Shown: positions 32,922 through 42,577 of the stretch, one piece after another
How positions within the stretch are numbered: the first letter of the stretch is position 1
How the letters are laid out: every line of letters begins with the position of its first letter
Source: CAZKHG01 sp964552655
GTDB lineage: Bacteria; Bacteroidota; Bacteroidia; Bacteroidales; Tenuifilaceae
Direction: 5' to 3'
NCBI GenBank assembly: GCA_964552655.1
Contig: CAZKHG010000020.1
Coordinates: forward strand, 1-55,541
DNA length: 55,541 bases
Program-made: the position numbers and the translations under genes
The notes under the pieces: generated by a model
The model's input: the letters and a program-made list of their open reading frames with translations, nothing else
What the model was told of the DNA's origin: nothing
The model's database searches: none

Positions 32922-34268
32922 ATGGAACAGAAGAATACTAATTACGGTTTGGGAATGAGTGTAATCGGATCCATCTTCTTCATTTTTGGATTTGCCACAA
33001 CTTTTATTATTACCCTGAGCGGTAAGGTAAAAGATATCTTTGAATTGACTGAGTTTAAGGCTCAGCTTTTAAGCTTTGCTTTTTTTATTACCTACTTCCT
33101 TATCTCTATACCCATTGGGTTGTACATTAAAAAAATTGGTTATAAGAGCGCGCTAATAATTGGTCTTCTCCTTATGGCGGCCGGAAGTTTTCTATTTTAT
33201 CCGGCAGCAAGTTTTCCATCATTCCCACTGTTCCTGACTGCAACTTTTGTCCTGGCATCAGGTGTGGTTTTCCTTCAGACTGCGGCAAACCCTTATGTTA
33301 CTGCGCTGGGCTCTGAAGAATCTGCCGGAGGCAGGCTCAACCTGGTTCAGGCATTAAACTCTATCGCTACCATGGTTGCCCCATGGCTTATCTCCATCGC
33401 AATATTTAAAGGAACCAGCGATATGCTCGATGCTGCCCAGAAAGCACAAACGGTTCAAATGCCTTTTATCATTATGGGGATAATAGTTGTTTTAGTTGCT
33501 TTAGCTATATTTTTTACAAAACTCCCGGTAGTTGGTGAAGGTTCCGCTCTTCAGCGGAAAAGTGTTTGGAAATACCCACATGTTTTACTTGGAGCGCTGG
33601 GTATTTTCTTTTACGTAGGAGCAGAAGTGGGCACAGGCGGCCTTATCCTGAATTTTCTGAAAACCTCATCACTTGCCCTTACAGCTGAAGAAGCCGGGAA
33701 ATATGTAGCCATTTACTGGGGAGGTGCAATGGTTGGTCGTTTCTTTGGATCTATCATGCTTTCGAAAATGACTAACGGAACCAGAAAATATCTATATGTT
33801 GCCTTGGTTTTACTACTTGCGTTGGTTTCTGGTTCATTTGTTACTAACTGGAGTTGGAATATCGGGCTTATTTTCATGGTTATTGCCATTGGTAACTTCA
33901 TTTTAATGCAACTTGGCAAAGGAAATGCAGGTCGTTCACTTGCAGTATTCGCCCTGGTAGCAGCTTTATTAGCTTTGGTTACATCTTTTACAACCGGAAG
34001 TTTTGCTTTATGGGCTGTGATATCTATCGGTATGTTCAACTCCATCATGTTTCCGAATATTTTTACATTGGCCGTTAAAGATTTAGATCAGGGAGAGCTA
34101 AGCACTGCATCAGGAATAATCAATACATTGATTTGTGGTGGAGCAATAATTCCTTTGATTATGGGTAAGATTGCCGATATTTCGGGGTATTCTTGGGCAT
34201 TCATTGTTCCAGCTATTTGCTACCTCTATATTTTTTACTATGCCGTTAAAGGCAGTAAACTTCGCTAG
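32922..34268 (+). CDS. Sugar MFS permease (FucP/GluP, FHS family)
   Basis: This 448-residue proton-coupled sugar importer has 12 membrane helices. FFIFGFATTFIITLSGKVKD at the start and FLQTAANPYVTALGSEESAGGRLNLVQALNSI in helix 4-5 are hallmarks of the fucose:H+/glucose-galactose symporters. The gene begins a plus-strand unit, followed after 23 bases by a ROK kinase and then an SSS symporter. The sugar is therefore a hexose that is phosphorylated by the ROK kinase. Glucose, galactose, fucose or N-acetylglucosamine are options. No regulator is adjacent. Confidence 0.9.
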   Translation: MEQKNTNYGLGMSVIGSIFFIFGFATTFIITLSGKVKDIFELTEFKAQLLSFAFFITYFLISIPIGLYIKKIGYKSALIIGLLLMAAGSFLFYPAASFPSFPLFLTATFVLASGVVFLQTAANPYVTALGSEESAGGRLNLVQALNSIATMVAPWLISIAIFKGTSDMLDAAQKAQTVQMPFIIMGIIVVLVALAIFFTKLPVVGEGSALQRKSVWKYPHVLLGALGIFFYVGAEVGTGGLILNFLKTSSLALTAEEAGKYVAIYWGGAMVGRFFGSIMLSKMTNGTRKYLYVALVLLLALVSGSFVTNWSWNIGLIFMVIAIGNFILMQLGKGNAGRSLAVFALVAALLALVTSFTTGSFALWAVISIGMFNSIMFPNIFTLAVKDLDQGELSTASGIINTLICGGAIIPLIMGKIADISGYSWAFIVPAICYLYIFYYAVKGSKLR

Positions 34269-34291
34269 TATAAACATTTACAAAATAAGTT

Positions 34292-35320
34292 ATGAAACAA
34301 GTTGCTATAGGAATTGACATTGGTGGAACCAACACTGCTATTGGAGTTGTTGACAGGGAAGGTAATCTTCTTTACGAGAAAAAACCTCAGCTACCCACCC
34401 CGCAGAAAAAGGAAAACCCTCAGGGAAGTGAAGCTAAATCCGAAGAATTGATGGTGGCTTATATAGCATCCCTTACTAAAGAGATTAAGGCTGCAATAGA
34501 AACTGTAATTCAGATCAACCCTGATATTAAGGTTGAAGGAATTGGAATAGGTGCACCAAATGCTAACTACTACAGTGGTACAATTGAGTATGCCCCAAAC
34601 CTTCCATTTGTTGGGGTTATCCATTTTGCACAACGTATTCAGGAAAAATTTCCTGAAATAAAGTATGTAAAATTGACCAACGATGCCAACGCTGCAGCAC
34701 TTGGCGAAATGGTTTATGGTGGAGCAAAAGGGATGAAAAACTTCGCTATGTTCACTCTGGGCACTGGCGTTGGCAGTGGAATAGTGGTTAATGGTGATCT
34801 GCTTTATGGTAATGATGGATTTGCAGGTGAATGCGGCCATATCACTTTAATTCCCAATGGCCGGTATTGCGGTTGTGGCGGACGTGGACACCTGGAAGCA
34901 TATTGCTCTGCAGTTGGAATGAAGAGAACTGCATTGGAATTATTGGCCCTCTACAATAATACCACCAGTCCACTTGCCAATAAATCGTTCAACGAAATGG
35001 ATTCCAAAATGATTTATGATGCAGCAATAGCCGGAGATAGCATTGCTAAAGAAGTTTTTGAGATTACCGGCAACTACCTGGGAATGGGCATTGCAGATAC
35101 CGTTCATCATTTAAGCCCGGAGGCAATATTCCTATTTGGCGGGCCAACCGCTGCCGGGGAACTAATATTTGGTCCCACAAGAAAATCGCTGGAGAACTTT
35201 CTAATGCCTGTTTTCCGGAATAAAATCAAAGTGCTTCCCTCAAGGTTAAATTTAGGCGATGCCGCAATTGTTGGTGCCAGCGCCCTAGTATGGAAAGAAC
35301 TTGAGAAAAACGAAAGATAA
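34292..35320 (+). CDS. ROK-family sugar kinase (glucokinase-like)
   Basis: This 342-residue sugar kinase has the ATP-binding motif GIDIGGTNTAIG (residues 7-18), catalytic D131 in TNDANAAALGE, the sugar-binding GECGH and a zinc-binding motif YCGCGGRGHLEAYC. Where ROK proteins usually have CxCGxxGC, this one has His (H200) in place of the third Cys. Its place between two sugar importers indicates it phosphorylates an imported hexose. It lacks a DNA-binding domain, so it is a kinase and not a ROK repressor. The spacing on either side (23 and 20 bases) indicates an operon. Confidence 0.88.
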   Translation: MKQVAIGIDIGGTNTAIGVVDREGNLLYEKKPQLPTPQKKENPQGSEAKSEELMVAYIASLTKEIKAAIETVIQINPDIKVEGIGIGAPNANYYSGTIEYAPNLPFVGVIHFAQRIQEKFPEIKYVKLTNDANAAALGEMVYGGAKGMKNFAMFTLGTGVGSGIVVNGDLLYGNDGFAGECGHITLIPNGRYCGCGGRGHLEAYCSAVGMKRTALELLALYNNTTSPLANKSFNEMDSKMIYDAAIAGDSIAKEVFEITGNYLGMGIADTVHHLSPEAIFLFGGPTAAGELIFGPTRKSLENFLMPVFRNKIKVLPSRLNLGDAAIVGASALVWKELEKNER

Positions 35321-35340
35321 ATAACATAACCAAATTTATT

Positions 35341-37041
35341 ATGGCTGATAATTTCACACTGGGATTTATAGATTATACCATCATGGCCATTTACTTCGTT
35401 TTTGTACTTGGCATTGGATGGGTGCTTAAAAAGTACATGAAATCCAGCGCACAATTCCTTGAGGGGGGAAAATCAATTCCTTCCTGGATTACAGGCTTGG
35501 CTTTTATCTCGGCTAACCTGGGAGCACTTGAAGTTTTTGGAATGGGAGCCTCAGGTGCAAAATACGGCCTGATGACAGCTCATTTCTACCTGATTGGTGC
35601 CATTCCTGCCATGATTTTTCTTGCCCTTTTTATGATGCCCTTTTACTATGGTTCAAAGGCCAGATCTGTACCAGAATATTTGAAGTTAAGATTTGATGAA
35701 AAAACCAGGGGATTCAACGCGTTCTCATTTGCCATAATGACCATTTTTGCTTCAGGTATATCGATGTACGCCCTGGCAAGGTTGATGGAGGTAATGTTAC
35801 ATTGGAATTTTAACTACAGCATCTTTGTTTCAGCCGCTATAGTTTTGATTTATACATATTTAGGTGGTCTTAAGTCTGCCATTTACAACGAGGTGTTGCA
35901 ATTCTTTCTGATCGTGATCGGCTTCCTTCCCTTGGTACTAGTCGGATTGCAGGATATGGGAGGTTGGGATGGACTGGTAACAAAATTGAATGAGGTGTCT
36001 GTTAGCAAGGGTTTTGCAGAAGGAACCTGGACTAGCACCTGGCGTTTCCTCGGTTCAGCTGATACCAATCCCATGGGAGTTGATTGGTTTGGGATGTTTA
36101 TGGGGCTAGGATTTGTCTTGGCATTCGGGTATTGGTGTACAAATTTTCTGGTAGTACAACGCGCAATGGCTGCAAGTTCCATGTCTGGTGCCCGCCGTAC
36201 GCCTTTAATTGGTGCGCTCCCCAAGATGTTTCTCCCAATTCTGGTTATTGTTCCGGGTATGATTGCAATCGCCTTAATGAGCAGACCAGAGAATGGGTTG
36301 GTATTGATTGGTGACAATGGCCAAACCGATTACAATATGATCATCCCATCAATGCTGGTTCACTATTACCCCACTGGCATACTTGGACTGGGAATTACTG
36401 CGCTTATGGCATCATTTATGAGCGGGATGGCGGGAAATGTTACAGCATTTAACACAGTTTTTACCTACGACATTTACCAATCCTATATCAAACCAGGGAA
36501 ATCAGATAATCATTACCTTAAAGTTGGTCAGTTTGCCACTATTTTTGGGGTTGCTGTAAGTATAGGAGCGGCCTATGTTGCAGCCAACTTTAATAATATC
36601 ATGGATTTTCTTCAGCTGGTGTTCGCATTCGTGAATGCTCCGCTTTTTGCTACGTTCATGCTTGGTATGTTCTGGAAAAGAACCACCGGAAACGCCGCAT
36701 TTTATGGGTTACTTTCAGGAACTGCAGCAGCAGCGCTTCATTACAGTCTAACCATTGCCGAAGGCAAAGGAGGTTGGATAGCCCACCTGGTAGAATATCC
36801 CAGCGGAATGGCTCAAGGATTCTGGACTGCAATTTATGCCTGGACAGTATGCTTCATCGCAACAATTATCATTACATTTTTTACCAAAAAACATAAATCA
36901 GATGAGGACCTCAAGGGGCTTGTTTACTCACTCACCCCTAAAACCTACGATGAACCTGGAATTAAGTGGTATGAAAAGCCTGTGGTTATGGCTGTAATCA
37001 TAGGCGCTATAAGCATTGTATTAACAATTATATTCTGGTAG
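35341..37041 (+). CDS. Sodium:solute symporter (SSS/SGLT family)
   Basis: This 566-residue transporter has about 14 membrane helices. It opens GFIDYTIMAIYFVFVLGIGWVL and contains the family segments GGKSIPSWITGLAFISANLGALEVFG and YYGSKARSVPEYLKLRFD, and the core helix LGLGITALMASFMSGMAGNVTAFNTVFTYDIYQ with Na+-binding Ser/Thr. It resembles sugar-type SGLT symporters of Bacteroidota. It probably brings in the same or a related hexose as the MFS permease in the operon. The following small membrane gene begins 11 bases after its stop. Confidence 0.9.
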   Translation: MADNFTLGFIDYTIMAIYFVFVLGIGWVLKKYMKSSAQFLEGGKSIPSWITGLAFISANLGALEVFGMGASGAKYGLMTAHFYLIGAIPAMIFLALFMMPFYYGSKARSVPEYLKLRFDEKTRGFNAFSFAIMTIFASGISMYALARLMEVMLHWNFNYSIFVSAAIVLIYTYLGGLKSAIYNEVLQFFLIVIGFLPLVLVGLQDMGGWDGLVTKLNEVSVSKGFAEGTWTSTWRFLGSADTNPMGVDWFGMFMGLGFVLAFGYWCTNFLVVQRAMAASSMSGARRTPLIGALPKMFLPILVIVPGMIAIALMSRPENGLVLIGDNGQTDYNMIIPSMLVHYYPTGILGLGITALMASFMSGMAGNVTAFNTVFTYDIYQSYIKPGKSDNHYLKVGQFATIFGVAVSIGAAYVAANFNNIMDFLQLVFAFVNAPLFATFMLGMFWKRTTGNAAFYGLLSGTAAAALHYSLTIAEGKGGWIAHLVEYPSGMAQGFWTAIYAWTVCFIATIIITFFTKKHKSDEDLKGLVYSLTPKTYDEPGIKWYEKPVVMAVIIGAISIVLTIIFW

Positions 37042-37052
37042 GAGGAAAGAAT

Positions 37053-37265
37053 ATGGGACTTGATATTAAATTTCCAATCGGGTTGTTATTCTCAATTTTA
37101 GGGTTTATTCTAACAATCTATGGCATTGTAACTACAAATGATGTATTGATGTACACCAAATCTCTGGGGCAAAATATCAACCTATACTCCGGGTTATTTA
37201 TGCTTTTATTTGGGTTGATGATGCTTTACTTTTCCAAGGTAACCCGGAGCAAAGAAAAATCTTAA
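37053..37265 (+). CDS. Small two-helix membrane protein accompanying the SSS symporter
   Basis: This 70-residue protein has helices FPIGLLFSILGFILTIYGIV and INLYSGLFMLLFGLMMLYF and a basic tail. TAGGAGGAAAGAAT gives a strong Shine-Dalgarno before its ATG, which is unusual here and suggests high translation. Small proteins in this position next to sugar SSS symporters are frequent in Bacteroidota, and it may be an auxiliary subunit. No catalytic function is visible. Confidence 0.7.
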   Translation: MGLDIKFPIGLLFSILGFILTIYGIVTTNDVLMYTKSLGQNINLYSGLFMLLFGLMMLYFSKVTRSKEKS

Positions 37266-37285
37266 TTATTTTACCCTGTAACATT

Positions 37286-37314
37286 GATAAACCCCGGAAT
37301 ATCCGGGGTTTATC
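37286..37314. terminator. Strong hairpin terminator between convergent units
   Basis: A 13-bp perfect stem, GATAAACCCCGGA with TCCGGGGTTTATC, encloses the loop ATA. It ends the sugar operon and the convergent ogt gene. It lacks a long T-run. Confidence 0.75.
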
Positions 37315-37320
37315 ATGAAA

Positions 37321-37815
37321 TTAAAACAGCAGTTGTTTGCCAGCTTTTGGGGAGTTTTTCATCTCATGAAGAAGCAGCCATCGCTTTTTGTCAATGCCCC
37401 CGGAATACCCGGTCAATCTTTTATTTTTGCCAATTACCCGATGACAGGGTATAATTATTGGAATGGGGTTGGCTCCATTGGCTAATCCTACAGCACGGGT
37501 CAATTTTTCATTCCCCAATAGTTTGGCTATGGTTAAATAGCTGGAAGTTTCAGAAAATGGAATTGACCTCACTATCGCCCAAACTTTTTTTTGAAATTCC
37601 GTTCCAGCTGGGTTTAGGGGTAGATCAAAAACAGATCTGTTGCCGTTAAAATATTCATCCAGTTGCTTCTTACATTTTACAATGACTTCATTGGTGCCGT
37701 CAAGTTCATCATCTTCAGATTTTATAAATTCAATGCTGGTGATACTTTCTCCATCGGATTTAATTTTTAATAATCCTACAGGACTGTCATAGAAAGAGAA
37801 ATAGGGCGTTGGCAT
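37321..37815 (-). CDS. ogt: Methylated-DNA-[protein]-cysteine S-methyltransferase
   Basis: This 164-residue suicide enzyme takes methyl groups from O6-methylguanine. The acceptor is C124 in IIPCHRVIG, with the helix-turn-helix segment SSYLTIAKLLGNEKLTRAVG upstream and the downstream active-site residues TGYSGGIDKKRWLL. It lacks the AdaA/Ada N-terminal domain, so it is an Ogt type. The gene is seven bases after galM, and the two are probably co-transcribed. Confidence 0.93.
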   Translation of the reverse strand: MPTPYFSFYDSPVGLLKIKSDGESITSIEFIKSEDDELDGTNEVIVKCKKQLDEYFNGNRSVFDLPLNPAGTEFQKKVWAIVRSIPFSETSSYLTIAKLLGNEKLTRAVGLANGANPIPIIIPCHRVIGKNKRLTGYSGGIDKKRWLLLHEMKNSPKAGKQLLF

Positions 37816-37822
37816 TACAGGT

Positions 37823-38857
37823 TTATTTTATACCAAACTCGTATTTTACTGAATGATTGTACTCTTCGTTGGGTTTTAGTAAAGTGGACGGAAAACCAGG
37901 TTTATTTGGGGTATCCGGGAAATGCTGGGTTTCCAGGCATAACCCAAAATGTTTCCTGTAGGAAGTTTTATTATGACCAATGGAGCTTCCATCCAGAAAA
38001 TTGCCGGTGTAAAGCTGAATTCCGGGTTGTGTGGTAAAAATCTTTAAAAATCTCCCGGAAACCAGATCCTCAACAATTGCAGAAGGTTTATGTAGTGATG
38101 GTGAGTTCAATACATAGCAGTTATCATACCCGTTGGGTATTTTAGAGATGTCCTCACCTATCTTCTTCGGTTTGCTGAAATCATAAGCGGTCCCTGATAA
38201 TCCGGCAATCTCACCGGTTGGAATCATGTCATCGGTTAATGGGAGGTAATGGTTAGCATCTATGAACAAAATATGATCAAGTACATTTCTTTTAAACCCA
38301 TTCAAATTAAAATAGCAATGGCTGGTTAGGTTTACATGTGTTATTTTATCGGTTGTTGCCTGGAAATGAATTTCGAGAGAGTTATTATCAAATATCCTAT
38401 AAGTAACATTTGTTAAAAGATTGCCGGGGTAACCTTCCTCCATATCACGGCTTAAATAGAAAAGTTTCAGTGTGGCGCCATTGCTATCGTTTTCAAGAAT
38501 AGAGTTCCATAATTTTTTATCAAACCCCTTTTGGCCCCCGTGAAGATGGTTTGCACCATTGTTTCTGAATAAATTATAGGTTGTTCCATCAAGGGTAAAA
38601 CTACCATTTCCTATACGGTTGGCATATCTGCCCACCAGGGCTCCAAAATACGGGTGATTATCTATATACTGCTGAAGGTTATCAAACCCCATGGTTATTT
38701 CATCTATATTCCCTTTATTATCTGGGACTTTTATAGAAGTAATGATTGCGCCAAAATTGGTAATAGAAACCTCCATCCCGCCACCCGATTTGAAAGTATA
38801 AAGGAGTATCTCATCTTCAGAGAAATCCTTGCCAAAATCGTCAATGAATACAAGCAT
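37823..38857 (-). CDS. galM: Aldose 1-epimerase (galactose mutarotase)
   Basis: This 344-residue enzyme interconverts alpha and beta anomers of aldohexoses. Motifs are ANRIGNGSFTLDG, HLHGG, VNLTSHCYFNLNG (with the catalytic His) and LETQHFPDTPN (with the catalytic Glu). There is no signal peptide, so it works in the cytoplasm. It is next to, and convergent with, the sugar uptake operon, which fits a galactose or glucose route. The start ATG at 38857 gives the usual length. Confidence 0.93.
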   Translation of the reverse strand: MLVFIDDFGKDFSEDEILLYTFKSGGGMEVSITNFGAIITSIKVPDNKGNIDEITMGFDNLQQYIDNHPYFGALVGRYANRIGNGSFTLDGTTYNLFRNNGANHLHGGQKGFDKKLWNSILENDSNGATLKLFYLSRDMEEGYPGNLLTNVTYRIFDNNSLEIHFQATTDKITHVNLTSHCYFNLNGFKRNVLDHILFIDANHYLPLTDDMIPTGEIAGLSGTAYDFSKPKKIGEDISKIPNGYDNCYVLNSPSLHKPSAIVEDLVSGRFLKIFTTQPGIQLYTGNFLDGSSIGHNKTSYRKHFGLCLETQHFPDTPNKPGFPSTLLKPNEEYNHSVKYEFGIK

Positions 38858-39066
38858 ACTAAGATAAAAATTAAAATTAACCAGCTATTAATAAGGTATC
38901 TAAAAATAGCAATTTTTTATGGATTCTAACTCAGAAATTGGGTTTATTAATAAAGTGTGATAATTCTAATTAACCGTATCACCTTCTTATTTATAAAAAA
39001 ATTATGTTATTTTTGGTTAAAAGTGGCTATCATTGTGGAATTTACATGTTGTTTCAGTTAAAGTGA

Positions 39067-39074
39067 TATTTTTG
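39067..39074 (+). promoter_or_regulatory. Promoter -7 box (TATTTTTG) of the TPR-SpoIIE gene
   Basis: TATTTTTG matches TAnnTTTG, 40 bases before the ATG. A second copy at 39008-39015 could give an alternative start. Confidence 0.45.
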
Positions 39075-39113
39075 ATCTAGCCAATTTATTTATTTTTAAA
39101 AAAAATATGGACA

Positions 39114-41819
39114 ATGGCTGTATTAAATTTTCTATATAATACATATTCAAAATTCTTCAAATTCTTTATTTTTTTCATCATTTTTTTGGGGTTGCAATTT
39201 TCGTTAGCCGGTAGTACAAATCCTGATAAATACATTGATAGCCTTATAACCCGTGTAAACACAACCAAAGATGACACTATCAAAATAATTACCCTGCTTG
39301 AGATATCAGAGTATTTAAAAGATAAAAACCCCGACAGCTCTCTTTTTTATATCAGCAAAGCGGAAATGTATATTACAAATGCTCACAAGAACATTGAAAG
39401 CAAGAAAAATTGGCTGTTGAGCTTGATTAAAAGGAACAAAGACGATGAATCGCTAAGGGGTTTAACAAAAATTGAAGCTGGGATATTTAGGCTTAAAGGA
39501 GAAGTACTGGCAGAAAAGAAGGAATATGAAAAAGCCTTTGATCTTCTGAATCAATCTTTACTGAAAAGCAGCCAGATAAATGATGTTAAGGGTTGCAACT
39601 TTTCTATGCTTGAAATCGGGAAGGTGTATTTGGCGCTGGGGAACTTTACCAAAGCCAAGGAGAATTTCGATTTTGTTCTGAATATTTCCATGTTATCTGG
39701 TTATAAGGATTGCCTTTACGAGGCTTATTGTGATTTAGGTAAATACTATTTTGCCATCAATTCCACTGACACTTCCCTGGCCTATTACAAGAAAGCGTTA
39801 AACACTTCCAAAGAAACAGGAAATAAGAGAATTACAGCAGAAACACACCTGGCAATTGGCTCTTTTTGCCAATTCACAGGAAAATTAACCGATGCCATTG
39901 AGAATTACAGGCAGGCCATAGCAATCAGCAAGGAACTTGATTGTCAGGACATTGAAGCTGAAGGGCTATTCAGGATCGGGTTGATATATTCGCAGCAGGG
40001 CAGATCAGCTGAAGCCATTGAGGTTTTATTAAGGGCTATGCAAATTTTTGAAAAACTCAATTCAAGTTCAACATTATCTGAATGTTATCTCAATCTAGGT
40101 ATGGTTTATTCCGAAAAGGGCAATCCGGAAAAATCGTTAGGATTCATTCTGAAATCCCTTGAGCTAAATCAACGGATGAATAATCCTAAGGGGATTGCAA
40201 CAGCATACCTTAATTTAGGTATTAACTACACTAAGCTAAATCGAACAGATGAAGCATTAAGTGCTTATTTTGATGGGATTAAAAACCAAAAAATAATAGA
40301 AGATAAGTCTGGCCTTGTAAATTCCTACATCGGCCTGGGTGGACTTTACCAAAAGACCGGCGATTACAAGCTTGCGAACCATTACTTCCAGAAAGCGTTA
40401 AGCATCGTTACCACTGTGAATGATCCTGCACTGGTTTCAAGGGTTCATGCCAGCTATTCAAACCTGCTACTCAAAGTTGGCGATTTAGAAAAAGCCCAGA
40501 TAGAAACAAATCTTGCCCTGGCAAATGCTAAAAAGACAAACGATATCCCCCTTTTACTTAATGCAATAGATTTAATTGCAGAAACATACGAGAAAAACGG
40601 GAGGTATAAGGAAGCCTTTTTACATCTCCTGCAGGGTTATCGTTTACTCGATTCTATCAGCAAAAAAAGTAAAAACGAGTTAATTGCCAATGTAGAAGCC
40701 TCTTACATAACTGAAATTAAACAGCATGAGCTGGAAACCATGAGCAAGGAGAAAGAAGTACAGGCACTCCGAATCAAGCAAAACGATGAAATCGTAAAAA
40801 AACAACGAGTTCTTAGCTATTTGTACTTAGGGGGATTCCTGTTTGTGTTTGCCTTTGGTTTCCTTTTCTTCCAACAGGCACAGCGCAAAAAGAAAATAAA
40901 TGAAATACTGGAGAGGCAGAACAAGGATATCCAGCAAAAGAACGAGGAAATTGTATCCCAAAGAGATGAAATTGAAGCCCAGCGGGACGAGATTGAAGCT
41001 CAACGAAATGATATTGCCCGACAAAAAGAAGAGATTGAAAAGATGTTCCAGCTGCAAACAGATAGCATACTTTACGCCCGACAGATACAAAATGCCATAC
41101 TGCCTGATAGGTACGTTTTTACCGATAATCTGCCCGATTCTTTTATTTTCTATCGGCCAAAAGACATTGTCAGCGGTGATTTTTACTGGGTTTCACCAAT
41201 AGGCGATAAAGTTGGTTTTGCGGTTGTTGATTGTACCGGGCATGGGGTTGCCGGTGCAATGCTTTCGATGTTAGGTTCATCGTTACTTACCGAACTCACA
41301 GCAAAACCTGAAGATGTTGACCCCGGCGATCTTCTAACTGAACTTCGTTCGTACATCATCATGTCGCTATGGCAAAGAGGGTTTATCGGGGAACAGGTTG
41401 TTGGGATGGATATGGCATTTTGCTTACTCGATAAAGAAAAACTTGAACTCAGGTATGCAGGTGCAAACAACCCGGTGTTGATCTATTCAAAAAATCCCGA
41501 TGATGCCGATTATTCAATTGTTGATCTTAAGCCGGACAAAATGCCTATTTCCATGAGTGTTAGGATGAATTCATTTTCAACCCAAGTATATCAGCTTAAG
41601 AAAGGAGATGTTATTTACCTGTTTACCGATGGTTTTACCGATCAAATCGGTGGGCCTAATACTAAGAAATACTCAGTACGTAACTTTAAGCTCTTCTTAT
41701 CAACCATAGTTCATTTACCTATGATTGAGCAGGAAAGATTGCTTGCTGAGGAGTTTGAGACCTGGAAGGATAAACAAAGCCAGATTGATGATGTGACTAT
41801 AATGGGGATCAGGGTTTGA
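39114..41819 (+). CDS. TPR sensor with SpoIIE/RsbU-type PP2C phosphatase
   Basis: The protein has 901 residues. An N-terminal signal or membrane segment (FFKFFIFFIIFLGLQFSLAG) exports residues about 30-560, which carry around ten tetratricopeptide repeats (for example AEAIEVLLRAMQIFEKLNSS). A membrane helix (about 565-585) is followed by a long coiled coil in which SQRDEIEAQRDEIEAQRNDI repeats. The C-terminal SpoIIE phosphatase domain follows (about 650-900), with Mn-binding VVDCTGHGVAGAMLSMLG and LFTDGFTDQIGG. Such proteins dephosphorylate anti-sigma-factor antagonists. No anti-sigma gene is adjacent, so the target is unknown. Confidence 0.9.
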   Translation: MAVLNFLYNTYSKFFKFFIFFIIFLGLQFSLAGSTNPDKYIDSLITRVNTTKDDTIKIITLLEISEYLKDKNPDSSLFYISKAEMYITNAHKNIESKKNWLLSLIKRNKDDESLRGLTKIEAGIFRLKGEVLAEKKEYEKAFDLLNQSLLKSSQINDVKGCNFSMLEIGKVYLALGNFTKAKENFDFVLNISMLSGYKDCLYEAYCDLGKYYFAINSTDTSLAYYKKALNTSKETGNKRITAETHLAIGSFCQFTGKLTDAIENYRQAIAISKELDCQDIEAEGLFRIGLIYSQQGRSAEAIEVLLRAMQIFEKLNSSSTLSECYLNLGMVYSEKGNPEKSLGFILKSLELNQRMNNPKGIATAYLNLGINYTKLNRTDEALSAYFDGIKNQKIIEDKSGLVNSYIGLGGLYQKTGDYKLANHYFQKALSIVTTVNDPALVSRVHASYSNLLLKVGDLEKAQIETNLALANAKKTNDIPLLLNAIDLIAETYEKNGRYKEAFLHLLQGYRLLDSISKKSKNELIANVEASYITEIKQHELETMSKEKEVQALRIKQNDEIVKKQRVLSYLYLGGFLFVFAFGFLFFQQAQRKKKINEILERQNKDIQQKNEEIVSQRDEIEAQRDEIEAQRNDIARQKEEIEKMFQLQTDSILYARQIQNAILPDRYVFTDNLPDSFIFYRPKDIVSGDFYWVSPIGDKVGFAVVDCTGHGVAGAMLSMLGSSLLTELTAKPEDVDPGDLLTELRSYIIMSLWQRGFIGEQVVGMDMAFCLLDKEKLELRYAGANNPVLIYSKNPDDADYSIVDLKPDKMPISMSVRMNSFSTQVYQLKKGDVIYLFTDGFTDQIGGPNTKKYSVRNFKLFLSTIVHLPMIEQERLLAEEFETWKDKQSQIDDVTIMGIRV

Positions 41820-41842
41820 AATTCGTGGGTTTCGGGTTTTTA

Positions 41843-42544
41843 TTATTCATCTATTCCATTCTCAGCAGATTTATTTCCTTTTCCTTCAACAACTACAACA
41901 ACTTCTCCTTTTACCCCTTTACTCTTAAAATGCATAGCGACTTCGGTCAATAAACCGCGAACTGTTTCCTCGTGAAGTTTAGTCAATTCCCTTGAAACGC
42001 TTACCTTTCGATCTTCGCCAAATACTTCATAGAGTTGTTTTAGCAATTTAATCAGTCTAAAGGGTGACTCATAGAACACAATCGTTCTTTCCTCCTCTTT
42101 TAATGCTTCAATACGCTTATTCCTCCCTTTTTTCTGAGGCAGAAATCCTTCGAAAAGAAATCTGTCGCAGGGTAAACCACTGGATACCAATGCGGGAATA
42201 AAAGCAGAAGCACCGGGAAGGCATTCAACTTCAATTCCCTTTTCGATACATGTGCGAACCAACAGGAAACCGGGGTCTGAGATTCCCGGGGTACCGGCAT
42301 CAGAAATCAGGGCGACAGATTCGCCGGCCATAATGCGATTGGATATCTGTTCAACTGTTCTATGCTCGTTGAATTTATGGTGCGACAGCAAAGGGGTTTG
42401 AATCCCAAAATGCTTGAGCAAAAAGCCGCTTGTGCGGGTATCCTCTGCAAGAATTACCGAAACCTCTTTTAAAATTCTGATTGCCCTTAAGGTGATATCC
42501 TCAAGGTTTCCGATTGGGGTAGGAACTATAAAAAGCTTACTCAT
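41843..42544 (-). CDS. rsmI: 16S rRNA (cytidine1402-2'-O)-methyltransferase RsmI
   Basis: This 233-residue SAM-dependent methyltransferase is of the tetrapyrrole-methylase fold. Motifs are VPTPIGNLEDITLRAIRIL, EDTRTSGFLLKHFGI, LISDAGTPGISDPG and the proline-glycine stretch LPGASAFIPALVSSGLPCDRF. It methylates the ribose of C1402 in the decoding centre. A -7 box (42555-42562) lies close to the start codon, so the message may have almost no leader. It is convergent with the phosphatase gene and upstream of an unrelated conserved gene. Confidence 0.94.
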   Translation of the reverse strand: MSKLFIVPTPIGNLEDITLRAIRILKEVSVILAEDTRTSGFLLKHFGIQTPLLSHHKFNEHRTVEQISNRIMAGESVALISDAGTPGISDPGFLLVRTCIEKGIEVECLPGASAFIPALVSSGLPCDRFLFEGFLPQKKGRNKRIEALKEEERTIVFYESPFRLIKLLKQLYEVFGEDRKVSVSRELTKLHEETVRGLLTEVAMHFKSKGVKGEVVVVVEGKGNKSAENGIDE

Positions 42545-42554
42545 AATGCAATTA

Positions 42555-42562
42555 CAAATCTA
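42555..42562 (-). promoter_or_regulatory. Promoter -7 box (TAGATTTG) of rsmI
   Basis: The minus strand reads TAGATTTG, a TAnnTTTG match ending 10 bases before the ATG, which implies a near-leaderless mRNA. Confidence 0.45.
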
Positions 42563-42577
42563 AGGCAGGTAATCCAA

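Noticed and set aside
40960..41030. Possible CRISPR-like or tandem DNA repeat
   Set aside because: The repetition comes from the EIEAQRD coiled-coil heptads inside a coding sequence.
40900..41202. Open frame within the TPR-SpoIIE gene
   Set aside because: It is an alternative frame over the repetitive coiled-coil coding sequence and not an independent gene.
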